From CAVTTH01 sp963737545 (GTDB lineage Bacteria > Verrucomicrobiota > Verrucomicrobiia > Chthoniobacterales > UBA10450), in NCBI GenBank assembly GCA_963737545.1, contig CAVTTH010000003.1, forward strand, positions 1,302,001 to 1,366,000: DNA of 64,000 bases. The letters run 5' to 3'. The number at the start of each line of letters is the position of its first letter. Position 1 is the first letter of the stretch. Below the pieces are notes generated by a model. The model saw only the letters and a list, made by a program, of their open reading frames with translations, was not told where the DNA came from and did not search any database. Shown here piece by piece: positions 1 to 9,270 of the stretch. A program made the position numbers and the translations under genes.

Positions 1-1257
1 TTTCGCGACGACAAACGCTTCCTCGTTGTCAAAGTCGATCCGACCGAGGAGTGGCCGCGGTTTCGTCTCGCACGTTTCAAGAAGGATGACGGCGCTCGTT
101 ATTTTGGGCCATACGCCCACGCGGGCGCGCTTCGGCAAACGCTCAACTTCATGCGTAAGAAATTTGGCGTGCTCACGTTTGGTCGCGGGTCGCCGACCGA
201 GCGTGAACTGAAATCGGCGACGTATCAGGTGCCGGTGCGTTTGAGCGAAATCACGGCGGAGATTTATCGAGAGCGCGTTGACCAGGCATGTGAATTTCTC
301 GAGGGCCATTCCCGGGAAATGATGGCGGCAGTGGAAGAGGAAATGCGGAAGGCGGCCGACAAAATGGATTTCGAAAAAGCGGCTGAGCTCCGGAACATGC
401 TTGAAGATCTGCGGCGCACCACGAAACCGATGCGGCGTTTCACCCGTCACAGTCTTCCGAGCGCGATTGATCCGATCGCGGAGGTGCAGGCACTGGCGGA
501 TGCACTGCAACTCGATCGATTGCCTGCCGTAATGGAATGCTTCGACATCTCGAACATTTCCACTACGCATGTGGTGGCTTCGATGGTCTGTTTCCGCGCT
601 GGCGTGCCGGACAAGGATAATTACCGGCGCTATCGCATTCGCACGGTCGCGGGGCAGGATGATTTTGCGAGCATGGCGGAAGTGGTTAGGCGGCGTTATT
701 CACGAGTGTTGCTCCAGGCGCGCGAGGCGAACCCGGAAGCAGCGGAGTTTTCGCAAGAGAATCCAGCAGAAGCGCTTCGCTCCACCCAGGAAGACAGCGG
801 TGATCGCGCACAGCCGTACGTGCGTCTGCCCGATCTGATCATTGTCGATGGCGGGAAGGGGCAGCTGTCCTCAGCTTGTCGCGAATTGCAGCGACTGGGG
901 TTGCACGATCTGCCGATTATTGGATTGGCAAAGGAGTTCGAGGAAATTTATCGGCCGGGCCGCGCGCTGCCCTTGCAACTTCCACCGGATTCCGGTGCGC
1001 TACGCTTGCTGCAACGCATTCGCGATGAAGCGCACCGTTTCGCGAACGCCTACCTTCAATTGCTGATGAAGAAGCGGATCGAGGAGAGCATTTTGGACGA
1101 TTGTCCCGGTGTGAGCCAAAACCGAAAAAGTTTGCTGCTCCGAAAATTTGGGTCGGTCAATCGGCTGCGGAAAGCGACAGTCGAAGAGATCGCCGCGACC
1201 GAAGGCATCGGACCGAAGCTGGCGGAGGAAGTTCATCGCTTCTTGCAGCGCCATTGA
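1..1257 (+). CDS. uvrC: UvrABC excinuclease subunit C, 5' part outside window
   Basis: This is the C-terminal 418 codons of UvrC, which makes both incisions in nucleotide excision repair. The N-terminal GIY-YIG nuclease domain lies mostly before the window; only its end (RYFGPY, about 97-114) is present. A UVR helical hairpin (about 319-400) is followed by the RNase H-like nuclease, with acidic residues in FDISN (541-555) and VDGGKGQ (843-863) and the histidine in RDEAHRFA near 1033. A tandem helix-hairpin-helix tail ends the protein. Odd point: the segment between the GIY-YIG end and the UVR motif (about 151-290), which in most UvrC proteins carries four iron-sulphur cysteines, has no cysteine and is a few residues short. 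Identity is certain. Confidence 0.97.
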   Translation, partial: FRDDKRFLVVKVDPTEEWPRFRLARFKKDDGARYFGPYAHAGALRQTLNFMRKKFGVLTFGRGSPTERELKSATYQVPVRLSEITAEIYRERVDQACEFLEGHSREMMAAVEEEMRKAADKMDFEKAAELRNMLEDLRRTTKPMRRFTRHSLPSAIDPIAEVQALADALQLDRLPAVMECFDISNISTTHVVASMVCFRAGVPDKDNYRRYRIRTVAGQDDFASMAEVVRRRYSRVLLQAREANPEAAEFSQENPAEALRSTQEDSGDRAQPYVRLPDLIIVDGGKGQLSSACRELQRLGLHDLPIIGLAKEFEEIYRPGRALPLQLPPDSGALRLLQRIRDEAHRFANAYLQLLMKKRIEESILDDCPGVSQNRKSLLLRKFGSVNRLRKATVEEIAATEGIGPKLAEEVHRFLQRH

Positions 1258-1277
1258 TTCGTCCGCAGATTGCGCGA

Positions 1278-3164
1278 ATGGCTGGAGGTTTTGAGATCAA
1301 ACGACTGCGGATCGTGCTTCTGTGCGCGCTCTTTCCAGTCGCGGTTTTTGGCCAGGTGGCTCAGCCCACGCCTGAGAGCGCGCCTTCGCCGTTCGAGGAA
1401 ACAATCGTTCCGACGTACGAGACGCAGAAAAAGGCGCGAACGTATGTCCTCGATATTCCGGCGCCGCGCGGGCAGATCACCGATCGAAACGGTGTTCCGC
1501 TCGCGCAAAATAAGATCGGGTACAATCTCGCGGTAAACTATCCGACGCCGCTCGATTTTTCCGATGCCCAGGCGTTGAGCTTTACGCATGAGAAAATCGC
1601 CGCGGCTGAAAAATTGCTCAGTCACCGCCTGAACATTTCCGATGACCTTATTCTCCGGCACTATCACAATCGCGGTATTCTTCCGCTTGAGATTGCGTCT
1701 AATCTGACTCGTGCCGAATACGATGAGATTCGTAATCGCTTGCCGCCGGCGTTGACTCTTCGTCCTTTTTATCTCCGGTTCTACCCGAATGGTCCGGTCG
1801 CGGGGCAGATCATCGGCTACAGCGGCAAGACTGGGCGCAATCCCGACGGTATCATCGATAATCACGAAGTGCTTTGGCCAGAAACGGAAGGGCGCGAGGG
1901 CCTCGAGCAGACCTTCAACGACATGCTGACAGGCCAGCACGGATTTTACAACCTGACCTTCGATCAAGATGGGCGCAAAACGTCGGAGAAGATCATCGCG
2001 CCACCAGTCCCGGGTTACAACGTAGTCACGACCCTCGATTTCCATCTGCAAGATCTGGCCGAGAAAGCACTCGCCGCGGCGGCAAAGCGTGGCGCGATCG
2101 TAATCGTCGATCCGAACACGGGCGACATTCTCGCGATGGCGTCGTGGCCGACCTACGATCCGAACGTTTTCATTCCAACTATTTCTTCGGCCAAGTTTAA
2201 GGAATTGCAGAACGATCCGGACATTCCACTCTTGCCGCGAGCCTATCGCTCGTCCTATCCGCCGGGTTCGGTGTTCAAGGTTACGGTCGGAATCGCTGCG
2301 TTCGAAAGCGGTTCAATTCAACCGGCAGACGAATTCGATTGTCCGCCGGCGATCGAGATTGGGAACCTGGTGTTTCATAACTGGAAAAAGGCGGAGCGCG
2401 GGTCACTCAACTTTGTCCAGGCACTGACCGAGTCGTGCGACACATGGTTTTATCAGGTGGGGATGAAAACCGGCGCCGCGCCGATTGTCGATTGGGCGCG
2501 GAAGCTTGGTTTCGGGGCGAAGTGCGGGATTCCGCTGCGCGGCGAAGTGGAAGGACGGGTGCCGGACGATCAATACATGAAGGCGACACACGGTCGAAAG
2601 CTGCTGAACGGCGACATTGCAAATCTTTCGATTGGGCAGGGCGATTTGCTCGTGACGCCGCTGCAGATGGTACAATCGATGGGGATCGTAGCAAACGGCG
2701 GCACGTTTTATCAAACGCGTCTCGTGCAACAAGTGCAGACGCTCGATAACAAGATCGTTACTGCCTACCAGGTGCGCGCGAAGAAAACCGTCAACCCATC
2801 GGCGGTAACGATGCAGGAGTTACAGACCGGCATGATCGACGCAGTGAACGGCGGTGGCGGAACAGCGCATCAGGCGAGTTTGGAAAATGTCACTGTCGCC
2901 GGAAAAACGGGCACCGCTCAATGGGGCCCGAAGAACAAAGAGCGCACGGCCGCGTGGTTTGCGGGCTTTGTTCCAGCAGAACATCCGCAATACGCCTTTG
3001 CGGCGCTTTATGAGGGCGATGTTGGGAGCAAGGTCCATGGCGGAAGTGCCGCCGCGCCGATGATCGGTAAGATCCTGAAGGAAATTTACAAGGGTCAGAA
3101 ACCAAACCGGCATGAGAAAGCGCCGCCTCGCGCCGAGCCGGTCGAAGAAGACGAATCGGATTAG
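1278..3164 (+). CDS. mrdA: Penicillin-binding protein 2-type transpeptidase
   Basis: A 628-residue class B penicillin-binding protein that cross-links peptidoglycan during cell elongation. The start at 1278 follows the uvrC stop by 20 bases and puts one hydrophobic segment (residues 9-25) at the N terminus as membrane anchor or signal. A dimerisation/pedestal domain follows, with PRGQITDRNG near residue 70. The transpeptidase domain has SVFK with the nucleophilic serine near residue 331, SCD near 386 (the PBP2 form of SxN) and KTGTAQ near 543. The tail is short, charged and proline-rich. The usual partners mreC, mreD and rodA are not here. PBP2 rather than PBP3 is inferred from the SCD motif and overall layout. 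Confidence 0.9.
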   Translation: MAGGFEIKRLRIVLLCALFPVAVFGQVAQPTPESAPSPFEETIVPTYETQKKARTYVLDIPAPRGQITDRNGVPLAQNKIGYNLAVNYPTPLDFSDAQALSFTHEKIAAAEKLLSHRLNISDDLILRHYHNRGILPLEIASNLTRAEYDEIRNRLPPALTLRPFYLRFYPNGPVAGQIIGYSGKTGRNPDGIIDNHEVLWPETEGREGLEQTFNDMLTGQHGFYNLTFDQDGRKTSEKIIAPPVPGYNVVTTLDFHLQDLAEKALAAAAKRGAIVIVDPNTGDILAMASWPTYDPNVFIPTISSAKFKELQNDPDIPLLPRAYRSSYPPGSVFKVTVGIAAFESGSIQPADEFDCPPAIEIGNLVFHNWKKAERGSLNFVQALTESCDTWFYQVGMKTGAAPIVDWARKLGFGAKCGIPLRGEVEGRVPDDQYMKATHGRKLLNGDIANLSIGQGDLLVTPLQMVQSMGIVANGGTFYQTRLVQQVQTLDNKIVTAYQVRAKKTVNPSAVTMQELQTGMIDAVNGGGGTAHQASLENVTVAGKTGTAQWGPKNKERTAAWFAGFVPAEHPQYAFAALYEGDVGSKVHGGSAAAPMIGKILKEIYKGQKPNRHEKAPPRAEPVEEDESD

Positions 3165-3176
3165 CGCCGCGCCGCA

Positions 3177-4224
3177 TCAGGGCGCAGCCGCTTCGGCTGG
3201 TTCGGGAAGCTCCATCGTCCCCTTGAACTTCGGTTCTTCGCCCTCGACGCCGAAATTATCCGCGTAGAGTTCCGCGATCCTGGCCATCTCTTCGCTCGTC
3301 AGCAGCGGGCAATCGGGTGCTTTGGCAAATTCGATCAACTGCGCTTCTTCGTAGATGTTTGGCAGAGTCGATGCGATCCGCTCATCCGCCAGCAACCACA
3401 GCAATGCCGCCTGCCCGAGCGTGCGCTCCGGGCTTTCGAGAAAGCGCAGCCGTTCAATCTTCTTCACTCCGTTGAGCAGCCAGCTGCGTGGACGATGACT
3501 GCGATGATCGTTAGGCGGAAAAACCGTCTCGGGCGTGTATCGTCCTTCCAGCATTCCTGAAGAATGCGTCACGCGAATCAGAAACATCGTATCTTTTCCG
3601 GCCTCGCTCGCAGACTTCTTGCATTGCGCGCCCGGGATGCTGCTCGAGCATGTTGTAGATATGCTGCACGCTTGTGATTTCGCGTTCGCGAACGCAGTTC
3701 ACGCCTTCGTAGAGCCAGCCGATCGCGGGCCCGAGCGCAATGCCGTAATATCGAATCTTCCCGGAAGATTTGAGGCGTTCGAGCGCGGCCCAAAGCGCGT
3801 CGTCGTAGATTTGTTCCATCCGGATGTTATGCAATTGCAGCAGATCGATATGATTGGTCCTGAGTCGTTTTAACGCGGCCTCCGTCGCGCGAACGATGGC
3901 GTCGGGAGAAAAATCCTGAGGAATCTCGCGCTGTCCGCGCCCGCGCGCCTCACCATGTGTAACAAAATCGTAGCCAACCTTCGTCGCAATTACGATTGCA
4001 TCGCGCTGATTTGGAAATGCCTTCGCGATCAGTTCTTCGCTCAATCCATTTCCATACGTGTCGGCAGCATCGAAAAGAGTGACGCCAAGATCGAATGCCT
4101 TGTGCATGAGGGCGATCGCTTCGCCCTCGGTGAAGTTTCCCCACCAACCGGTCGAAATCGTCCACAAACCGAACCCGACCTCGCTGACCGTGAGATCGGT
4201 ATTTTTGTACGCGCGATACTTCAT
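3177..4224 (-). pseudogene. Aldo/keto reductase, split by a +1 frameshift
   Basis: An NADPH-dependent aldo/keto reductase of the TIM-barrel family, reading leftwards from ATG 4224. The N-terminal two thirds hold the catalytic tetrad: Asp and Tyr in FDAADTYGNG, Lys in IATKVGYD and His in LLQLHNI. The frame is lost near 3590-3605. The remaining barrel and C terminus (VTHSSGMLEGRY to AEAAAP) continue in another frame, reached by skipping one base. Removing one G of a GG pair, or one A of an AAAA run, restores a continuous reading (CERAGKDTMFLIRV). Either a recent inactivation or a sequence error; the rest is well conserved. Its 3' end faces the PBP2 gene 12 bases away. Confidence 0.8.
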
Positions 4225-4331
4225 GCGCAAGGATAACAGGGTTAGTCGGCCGAGCGCAACCTCAGTGACGTTGCCGCCGTCGTGACCCCAAGGTGACAGA
4301 GGTGGGCCTTTAGCGTTAGGTTGCCATTAGA

Positions 4332-5195
4332 ATGACAAAGCGGTGGACCAACTCGGCCCTCCTGATCGCGGGCCACGGCTCGACGGTGAATCCCGATTCG
4401 AGCGCGCCGACTCTCGCGCTTGCCGCGACGATTCGAAATCGGAAACTCTTCTTCGAAGTGGCGTGTTGTTTTTGGAAAGAGGAGCCGAGTCTGCGCGACG
4501 CACTTGTCTTCTTCAACGATGCCGCGATCAAAGACGTTTACGTCGTGCCGAATTTTATCAGTGAAGGTTATTTTACGCAGACGGTCATCCCGCGGGAGTT
4601 GGATTTGAGCGGTCGAGTGACGGAACGCGTCAACGGACAGGTCTGGAAATATTGTGAGCCCGTCGGGACTCATGCAGCCATGACCGACCTCCTGCTGAAG
4701 CGGGTGAGCGACGTGGCGCCGGACGCGCCAGCTTCCGAAACGACTTTGCTGATCGTCGGGCACGGCACTGATTTGAATGATAACAGTGCAGTCGCCGCAA
4801 AAAGACAGGTCGATAAAATTCGCGCCTTGGATCATTTTGCCGAAGTTCTAAATGTTTATATGGAAGAGCCGCCGCTGGTTTCGGATTGGATGAAACTAAC
4901 AAATACGAAAAACGTCGTCGTTGTTCCGTTCTTCATCTCGGACGGCCTGCATAGCTATCAGGACATCCCGGTACTGCTCGGGATCGCCGAAGAATCAGCC
5001 TCGCCCACGAGTGGGTCGCGTGCTCTTCGGCGTAATCCACACGAGATGAATGGCCGGGCTCTTTATTATGCGAGTGCCATTGGCAATGATCCGCGAATGG
5101 TCGATGTCGTAATCGAGCAGATTGAGGCGTTTGATCGGGAGCCAGGTTTTTCGCATTCGATCTCGGGAGATTTTCAGGCGAAGATGTATTGTTAG
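4332..5195 (+). CDS. CbiX/sirohydrochlorin chelatase-like protein
   Basis: A 287-residue protein made of two chelatase-like halves, each opening with a strand and a histidine: LLIAGHGST near residues 10-18 and LLIVGHGTD near 143-151. This is the layout of the long CbiX/SirB class that inserts cobalt, nickel or iron into sirohydrochlorin-type tetrapyrroles, and of the N-terminal part of Deinococcus DR2241. The metal and substrate cannot be read from the sequence. It opens a four-gene set: the GAF gene starts 2 bases after its stop and the following genes overlap, so a shared function is likely. No other cobalamin or sirohaem genes lie nearby. Confidence 0.8.
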   Translation: MTKRWTNSALLIAGHGSTVNPDSSAPTLALAATIRNRKLFFEVACCFWKEEPSLRDALVFFNDAAIKDVYVVPNFISEGYFTQTVIPRELDLSGRVTERVNGQVWKYCEPVGTHAAMTDLLLKRVSDVAPDAPASETTLLIVGHGTDLNDNSAVAAKRQVDKIRALDHFAEVLNVYMEEPPLVSDWMKLTNTKNVVVVPFFISDGLHSYQDIPVLLGIAEESASPTSGSRALRRNPHEMNGRALYYASAIGNDPRMVDVVIEQIEAFDREPGFSHSISGDFQAKMYC

Positions 5196-5197
5196 CC

Positions 5198-5650
5198 ATG
5201 GCAAAGAAGACCAAACTCCTGCAGGAACTCGGTGTCTTTGTTCTGGCGGGCGCGCGCAGCCCGGAGCGGTTGAAGCAAGCCGTGGAGATGATTCGGGAAG
5301 CCTGCGATTATCGCTGGGTAGGCATTTACAAGGCAACCCGAACGGAGTTTTGTATTGCGGCAGGAACGGGGAAATGCCCGCCGGCATATCCTTGCTTTCC
5401 TATCGCCCAGGGGATTTGCGGGGCGGCAGCGGAATCGCGCAAGACAATCGTAGTACCGGACGTCCATAAGGATCCGCGGTACCTGCCGACATTCGGAAGC
5501 ACACAATCCGAAATCGTTGTCCCGATTATTGACGAAAAGCATCATGTCGTCGGGATGCTGGACGCGGAAAGCGAACATCTGAATGCGTTCGACCACGATG
5601 ATCAGAATTTCCTCGAGCACGTCGCTCCGTTGATCGCTCGCGTGTTGTGA
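5198..5650 (+). CDS. GAF-domain protein resembling free-methionine sulfoxide reductase
   Basis: A single GAF domain of 150 residues. The fold signature matches the fRMsr subgroup: GICGAAAES, VVPDVHKDPR, SEIVVPI and GMLDAESEHLNAFD. Two of the three cysteine positions used by fRMsr enzymes are present (in AYPC and GICG), with an extra one in GKC. The third, normally in an ACD motif before SEIVVP, is absent (YLPTFGSTQ). Methionine-sulfoxide reductase activity is therefore doubtful, and a redox or ligand sensor role is possible. The ATG at 5198 is preferred over an in-frame TTG at 5189. Its stop overlaps the next start (GTGA). Confidence 0.75.
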   Translation: MAKKTKLLQELGVFVLAGARSPERLKQAVEMIREACDYRWVGIYKATRTEFCIAAGTGKCPPAYPCFPIAQGICGAAAESRKTIVVPDVHKDPRYLPTFGSTQSEIVVPIIDEKHHVVGMLDAESEHLNAFDHDDQNFLEHVAPLIARVL

Positions 5651-6321
5651 CGGAAAGCGAGGGGCGAGAACGTCCGCAAATCGAACTCGCGCTGGAGCGT
5701 TGGCAAACTGTTGGTCTGCGCGCCATCGGCCAGGTTGCGATCGCGTCAAGGCCGGAACGGGCATTCGTTCTATGTCACCGTGATGACGCGGAGCGTGATG
5801 ATCTGGCAATCTATTTTTCGGCCGAGGATGCCGCTGAGATCGCGAAATACGATGATGCCGGCGACTATCGTCCGCTAAAAACGGCGCCGAATCTGCGTCA
5901 TGGTTGGCGTCTGGAGTTGATCGGCATTCGCGCGCTGCGCCGGGCGCTGGATCTCTTTTATCCGGGACGCCTCGCTGCGTTTCTTGCGGCGGAACAGGGG
6001 CAGCTGACTTCGACTTCCTTCCGTGAAACGTTGGCGAGGCAAACCGGAATGTACCGCGTGGCGGCAAAAATAACCGACACCGAGGCCGATGCTTTGATCG
6101 GTCGGTTCTGTCGATCGGATTGCGGTTGCCTCCGCACCATCGTGTGGAAATGCGACACAAGCGGAGCGATTCCATCAACGCAGCTGCCGCCGGAGAAATA
6201 TCAGACGGCCCATGATCAGACCGGGCGAAACGAGCCCGTCATTCCGTTGCTTTGCCAGGAGGCGTGCAACCTTCTGGTCGCCGAAGCGCGCAAAGTGGTG
6301 AAATCGAAAATCAAATCATGA
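5647..6321 (+). CDS. Putative Fe-S protein resembling the C-terminal part of DR2241
   Basis: A 224-residue soluble protein starting at GTG 5647 inside the preceding stop (GTGA overlap). A cysteine cluster, CRSDCGCL then WKC (about residues 156-170), followed by LLCQEAC near residue 205, could hold an iron-sulphur cluster. The arrangement recalls the extra C-terminal domains of the Deinococcus chelatase-like protein DR2241, where they are fused to a CbiX domain. Here the CbiX domain is a separate gene two positions upstream. The family assignment is from memory of that architecture and is moderate. It overlaps the amidohydrolase start (ATGA). Confidence 0.55.
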   Translation: MTESEGRERPQIELALERWQTVGLRAIGQVAIASRPERAFVLCHRDDAERDDLAIYFSAEDAAEIAKYDDAGDYRPLKTAPNLRHGWRLELIGIRALRRALDLFYPGRLAAFLAAEQGQLTSTSFRETLARQTGMYRVAAKITDTEADALIGRFCRSDCGCLRTIVWKCDTSGAIPSTQLPPEKYQTAHDQTGRNEPVIPLLCQEACNLLVAEARKVVKSKIKS

Positions 6322-7511
6322 TCGTCCGAGCCCGTGTCGTCGTGACGATGGATGGTGCACCGGTCGAGAACGGAGCGGTCGCGATCGATGCCCCGACAAT
6401 TACTGACGTCGGAACATTTGACGAAGTTGCAGCCCAGAACACGGGCGAGGTCGTCGATCTCGGCGAACAGGCGCTGCTGCCGGGTTTGATCAACGCGCAC
6501 TGCCATCTCGATTACACGACGCTGCGAGGCAAAATTCCGTCGCAACATTCTTTTACCGATTGGATTCGCGCAATCAACGCCGAGAAGGCAAAGCTAACGG
6601 CGGACGACTACATCGCATCGATCAATCAAGGCTTTGCCGAGGCGAAGAGTTTTGGGACGACGACGATTGTCAATCTGACCGCATTCCCGGAATCGATCGC
6701 TCAGATCAAAGAGCCGATCCGGACATGGTGGTTTGGGGAATTAATTGACGTGCGAGATCCGCGTCAGACAGGAGAAATTGTCGATCGCGCGGTCGAGTCA
6801 TTAAAATCCGCAGACCATTGGGGCTTGGCCCCGCATTCTCTTTTCACCGCATCATCCGGCTTGTATCGAGCATGCTCCAACCTTGCTCGGCGCGAAAGCT
6901 TGCTGCAAACAACGCACCTTGCCGAATCTCGCGAAGAAATGGAGATGTTCCACGAGGCGGGCGGCCCGCTTTTCGATTTCGTTAAGAGCATTGGTCGCCC
7001 GATGGAGGATTGCGGACGGGGGACGCCTCTCGCTCTGCTCTTATCTCGTGAAATACTCGATGCGCGATGGATCATCGCGCACTTGAACGAACTCTCCGAA
7101 GGCGACTTTGATCTCCTTGCCCGTAAGAGATTCCACATCGCCCATTGCCCCGGAAGTCATCGCTACTTCGGTCACGCGCCGTTTCAGTTGGATCGGCTGC
7201 GCTCTCTCGGCTTCAACATTTGTCTCGGGACGGATAGCCTGGCGAGCAATTCCAGCCTGAGCTTGTTCGATGAAATGCGCGGGCTGCAACTGACGAACCC
7301 GTCACTGTCCCCACGCGATCTGCTGGAAATGGTGACTACGAATCCAGCCGCGGCCCTCGGTCTGGCGAAGTCACTTGGCCGTGTGCGTTCCGGTTGTCGC
7401 GCCGACCTGGTAAGCCTTCCGCTCTCCGTTTCCGGCGGCGATGTGCTGGAGCAGATTGTCGCGTTCGAAGGGCCCGTGGCTTGGATGATGATCGATGGAA
7501 AGAGTGCTTAA
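6318..7511 (+). CDS. Amidohydrolase-superfamily deaminase/chlorohydrolase-like enzyme
   Basis: A 397-residue metal-dependent hydrolase of the TRZ/ATZ/SsnA-type group. It has a short N-terminal beta sandwich, then a TIM barrel with the metal motif NAHCHLDYT (about residue 60), TTHLAES, IAHCPGSH and the metal aspartate in LGTDSLASN. ATG 6318 overlaps the preceding stop (ATGA). Substrates in this family are usually amino-purines, pyrimidines or triazines. An aminodeoxyfutalosine deaminase role in menaquinone synthesis is conceivable, but no other menaquinone genes are present. It ends the four-gene unit that starts with the CbiX-like chelatase. Confidence 0.75.
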   Translation: MIVRARVVVTMDGAPVENGAVAIDAPTITDVGTFDEVAAQNTGEVVDLGEQALLPGLINAHCHLDYTTLRGKIPSQHSFTDWIRAINAEKAKLTADDYIASINQGFAEAKSFGTTTIVNLTAFPESIAQIKEPIRTWWFGELIDVRDPRQTGEIVDRAVESLKSADHWGLAPHSLFTASSGLYRACSNLARRESLLQTTHLAESREEMEMFHEAGGPLFDFVKSIGRPMEDCGRGTPLALLLSREILDARWIIAHLNELSEGDFDLLARKRFHIAHCPGSHRYFGHAPFQLDRLRSLGFNICLGTDSLASNSSLSLFDEMRGLQLTNPSLSPRDLLEMVTTNPAAALGLAKSLGRVRSGCRADLVSLPLSVSGGDVLEQIVAFEGPVAWMMIDGKSA

Positions 7512-7592
7512 GCGCATCGTCTGACCAGCTTAGAGGCTTTCTCAATTTAGCTTTTCTTTTCTCAATTCTGAAATATTCTCCGCCCTGCGAGT

Positions 7593-8963
7593 ATGGCTAA
7601 GATTATCATTATAGACGACGAGCCAGCAATGGTGGAGGTCATAGTGACTCTGTGCCGCGACAAAGGCCACCAGGTTTTTCCGTTCGGGTCCCCCACCAAA
7701 GCGATTGAACAGCTCGATAGCATCGCGCCGCAGGTTGTCATCGCGGATATCAAAATGGAGACGATGAGTGGGTTCGATGTTCTCCGCCATGTTCGCGAGC
7801 ATCACCGCCAAACCGCCGTCATTTTGATCACGGCTTATGCATCGGTGGAAACGGCTGTCGAGGCGATGAAAATGGGCGCGTACGATTACGTGACCAAACC
7901 TTTCAAAATCGACGAATTGCAGATGACGGTGCAACGCGCTCTTGATTACCAGGCGGCGTTGCGGGAAAACGTCTATCTCCGCAAGGAACTGAAAAACAGA
8001 TATCGCTTCGAAAACATTATCGGAACGAGTCGCAAAATGCAGATCGTCTACAACTTGATCAACAAGGTCGCCGATACGGACAGCACCGTCCTGATTCAAG
8101 GCGAGAGCGGAACGGGAAAAGAGCTGGTGGCGCGCGGACTCCACTTTAACAGCAATCGCCAGCATCATCCTTTCGTCGCGATCAATTGCAGCGCGCTGCC
8201 CGAGAATTTGCTCGAGTCGGAATTGTTCGGGCACAAGAAGGGCGCCTTCACCGGTGCAGTTTCCGATAAGCGCGGGCTCTTCGAGGAAGCGAATCTGGGA
8301 ACGATTTTTCTCGATGAGGTGAATTCCATGGCGCCGCCGTTGCAGACCAAGTTGCTCCGGGTCCTGCAGGAGCGCGAGGTCCGCCGCGTCGGGGATAACA
8401 AGAGCATTCCAGTCAACGTCCGGGTGGTCGGCGCGACTAACGAAGTGCTCCAGGGGAAAATGAAGGACGGTTCTTTCCGCGAGGATCTTTATTACCGACT
8501 GGCCGTGATTCCGGTCGAGATTCCGCCGTTACGCGAACGCCTGGAGGACGTGCCGCTGCTCGTGAATCATTTTCTCCAGAAACAGGCGGGCGCCACCGGC
8601 GGCGAACCGAAAAAAATCGATTCGAAAGCCGTCGATATTCTTTGCCATTACGACTATCCGGGGAATGTGCGGGAGCTCGAGAACGCGATCGAACGAGCCT
8701 GTGCGTTGTGTGAAGACGATCTGATCCTGCCGGCTGATCTGCCCCCGCAGATTGTCACGTCAGCGCAGGGCGAAAAGACCGGACAGGCGATAGCGGCAAT
8801 GCCCGTGGGCCAAACGCTCGACGATTTTATTCAGCAACAAGAGCGTGGATATATCGAGGCGACTCTGGCGCACTGCGGGGGTTCCCGTGAAAAAGCGGCC
8901 AGCATGCTCGGCATCAGCATGGCTACGCTCTATCGCAAGGTAGAGCCGAAGAACAAAAAGTAG
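7593..8963 (+). CDS. Sigma-54-dependent response regulator, NtrC family
   Basis: A 456-residue transcription activator with three domains. The receiver domain (1-120) has the phospho-acceptor aspartate in IADIKM, acidic residues IDDE and lysine in TKPF. The AAA+ domain (about 140-375) has Walker A GESGTGKE, the sigma-54 contact loop GAFTGA and Walker B TIFLDEV. A Fis-type helix-turn-helix is at the C terminus (GSREKAASMLGISMATLYRK). Phosphorylation by an unlinked histidine kinase should license open-complex formation at -24/-12 promoters. Its partner sigma factor gene, rpoN, is 670 bases downstream. No cognate kinase gene is adjacent. Confidence 0.95.
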   Translation: MAKIIIIDDEPAMVEVIVTLCRDKGHQVFPFGSPTKAIEQLDSIAPQVVIADIKMETMSGFDVLRHVREHHRQTAVILITAYASVETAVEAMKMGAYDYVTKPFKIDELQMTVQRALDYQAALRENVYLRKELKNRYRFENIIGTSRKMQIVYNLINKVADTDSTVLIQGESGTGKELVARGLHFNSNRQHHPFVAINCSALPENLLESELFGHKKGAFTGAVSDKRGLFEEANLGTIFLDEVNSMAPPLQTKLLRVLQEREVRRVGDNKSIPVNVRVVGATNEVLQGKMKDGSFREDLYYRLAVIPVEIPPLRERLEDVPLLVNHFLQKQAGATGGEPKKIDSKAVDILCHYDYPGNVRELENAIERACALCEDDLILPADLPPQIVTSAQGEKTGQAIAAMPVGQTLDDFIQQQERGYIEATLAHCGGSREKAASMLGISMATLYRKVEPKNKK

Positions 8964-8975
8964 TCTGCGATCGCC

Positions 8976-9269
8976 CTATCCGCGTTTGCTGAAGATCTTT
9001 AGCTCCTCAGCGGCCTTTTGCAGATCATCCAGCGTTGCCAGCGTAGCGGCCTGCGCCTTCAGGGTGGCCTCGTTCGTCGCCTTCATTTCTTGAAGGACCT
9101 TCAGAGTCGATTCTGACGAGATGCTACCACCGGGTGCGGAAGCAGTTGCCGGTGCCGCGGAAGCGGTAGCCTGGGCCGGAACAACCACCGTCGCGGGCGT
9201 TTGTCCTCGCAGGCCCAGGGACAGGAGCGCGGTGGCGGCGACGAGGGCGAGAAAAATCTTGGTCTTCAT
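8976..9269 (-). CDS. Small exported coiled-coil protein
   Basis: Unrecognised 97-residue protein starting at ATG 9269. It has a signal peptide (MKTKIFLALVAATALLSLG), an Ala/Thr/Pro-rich stretch, then a helix with heptad-like spacing (ESTLKVLQEMKATNEATLKA) ending in a basic tail. It begins one base after the stop of the similar small gene upstream, so the two form an operon. Both resemble the short periplasmic coiled-coil proteins that accompany conjugation-like or TrbJ-type components, but no such system is nearby. It converges on the response regulator gene. Confidence 0.55.
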   Translation of the reverse strand: MKTKIFLALVAATALLSLGLRGQTPATVVVPAQATASAAPATASAPGGSISSESTLKVLQEMKATNEATLKAQAATLATLDDLQKAAEELKIFSKRG

Positions 9270-9270
9270 C

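Noticed and set aside
1233..2051. 272-codon minus-strand frame
   Set aside because: Antisense to the PBP2 gene, which has all expected motifs in the plus frame.
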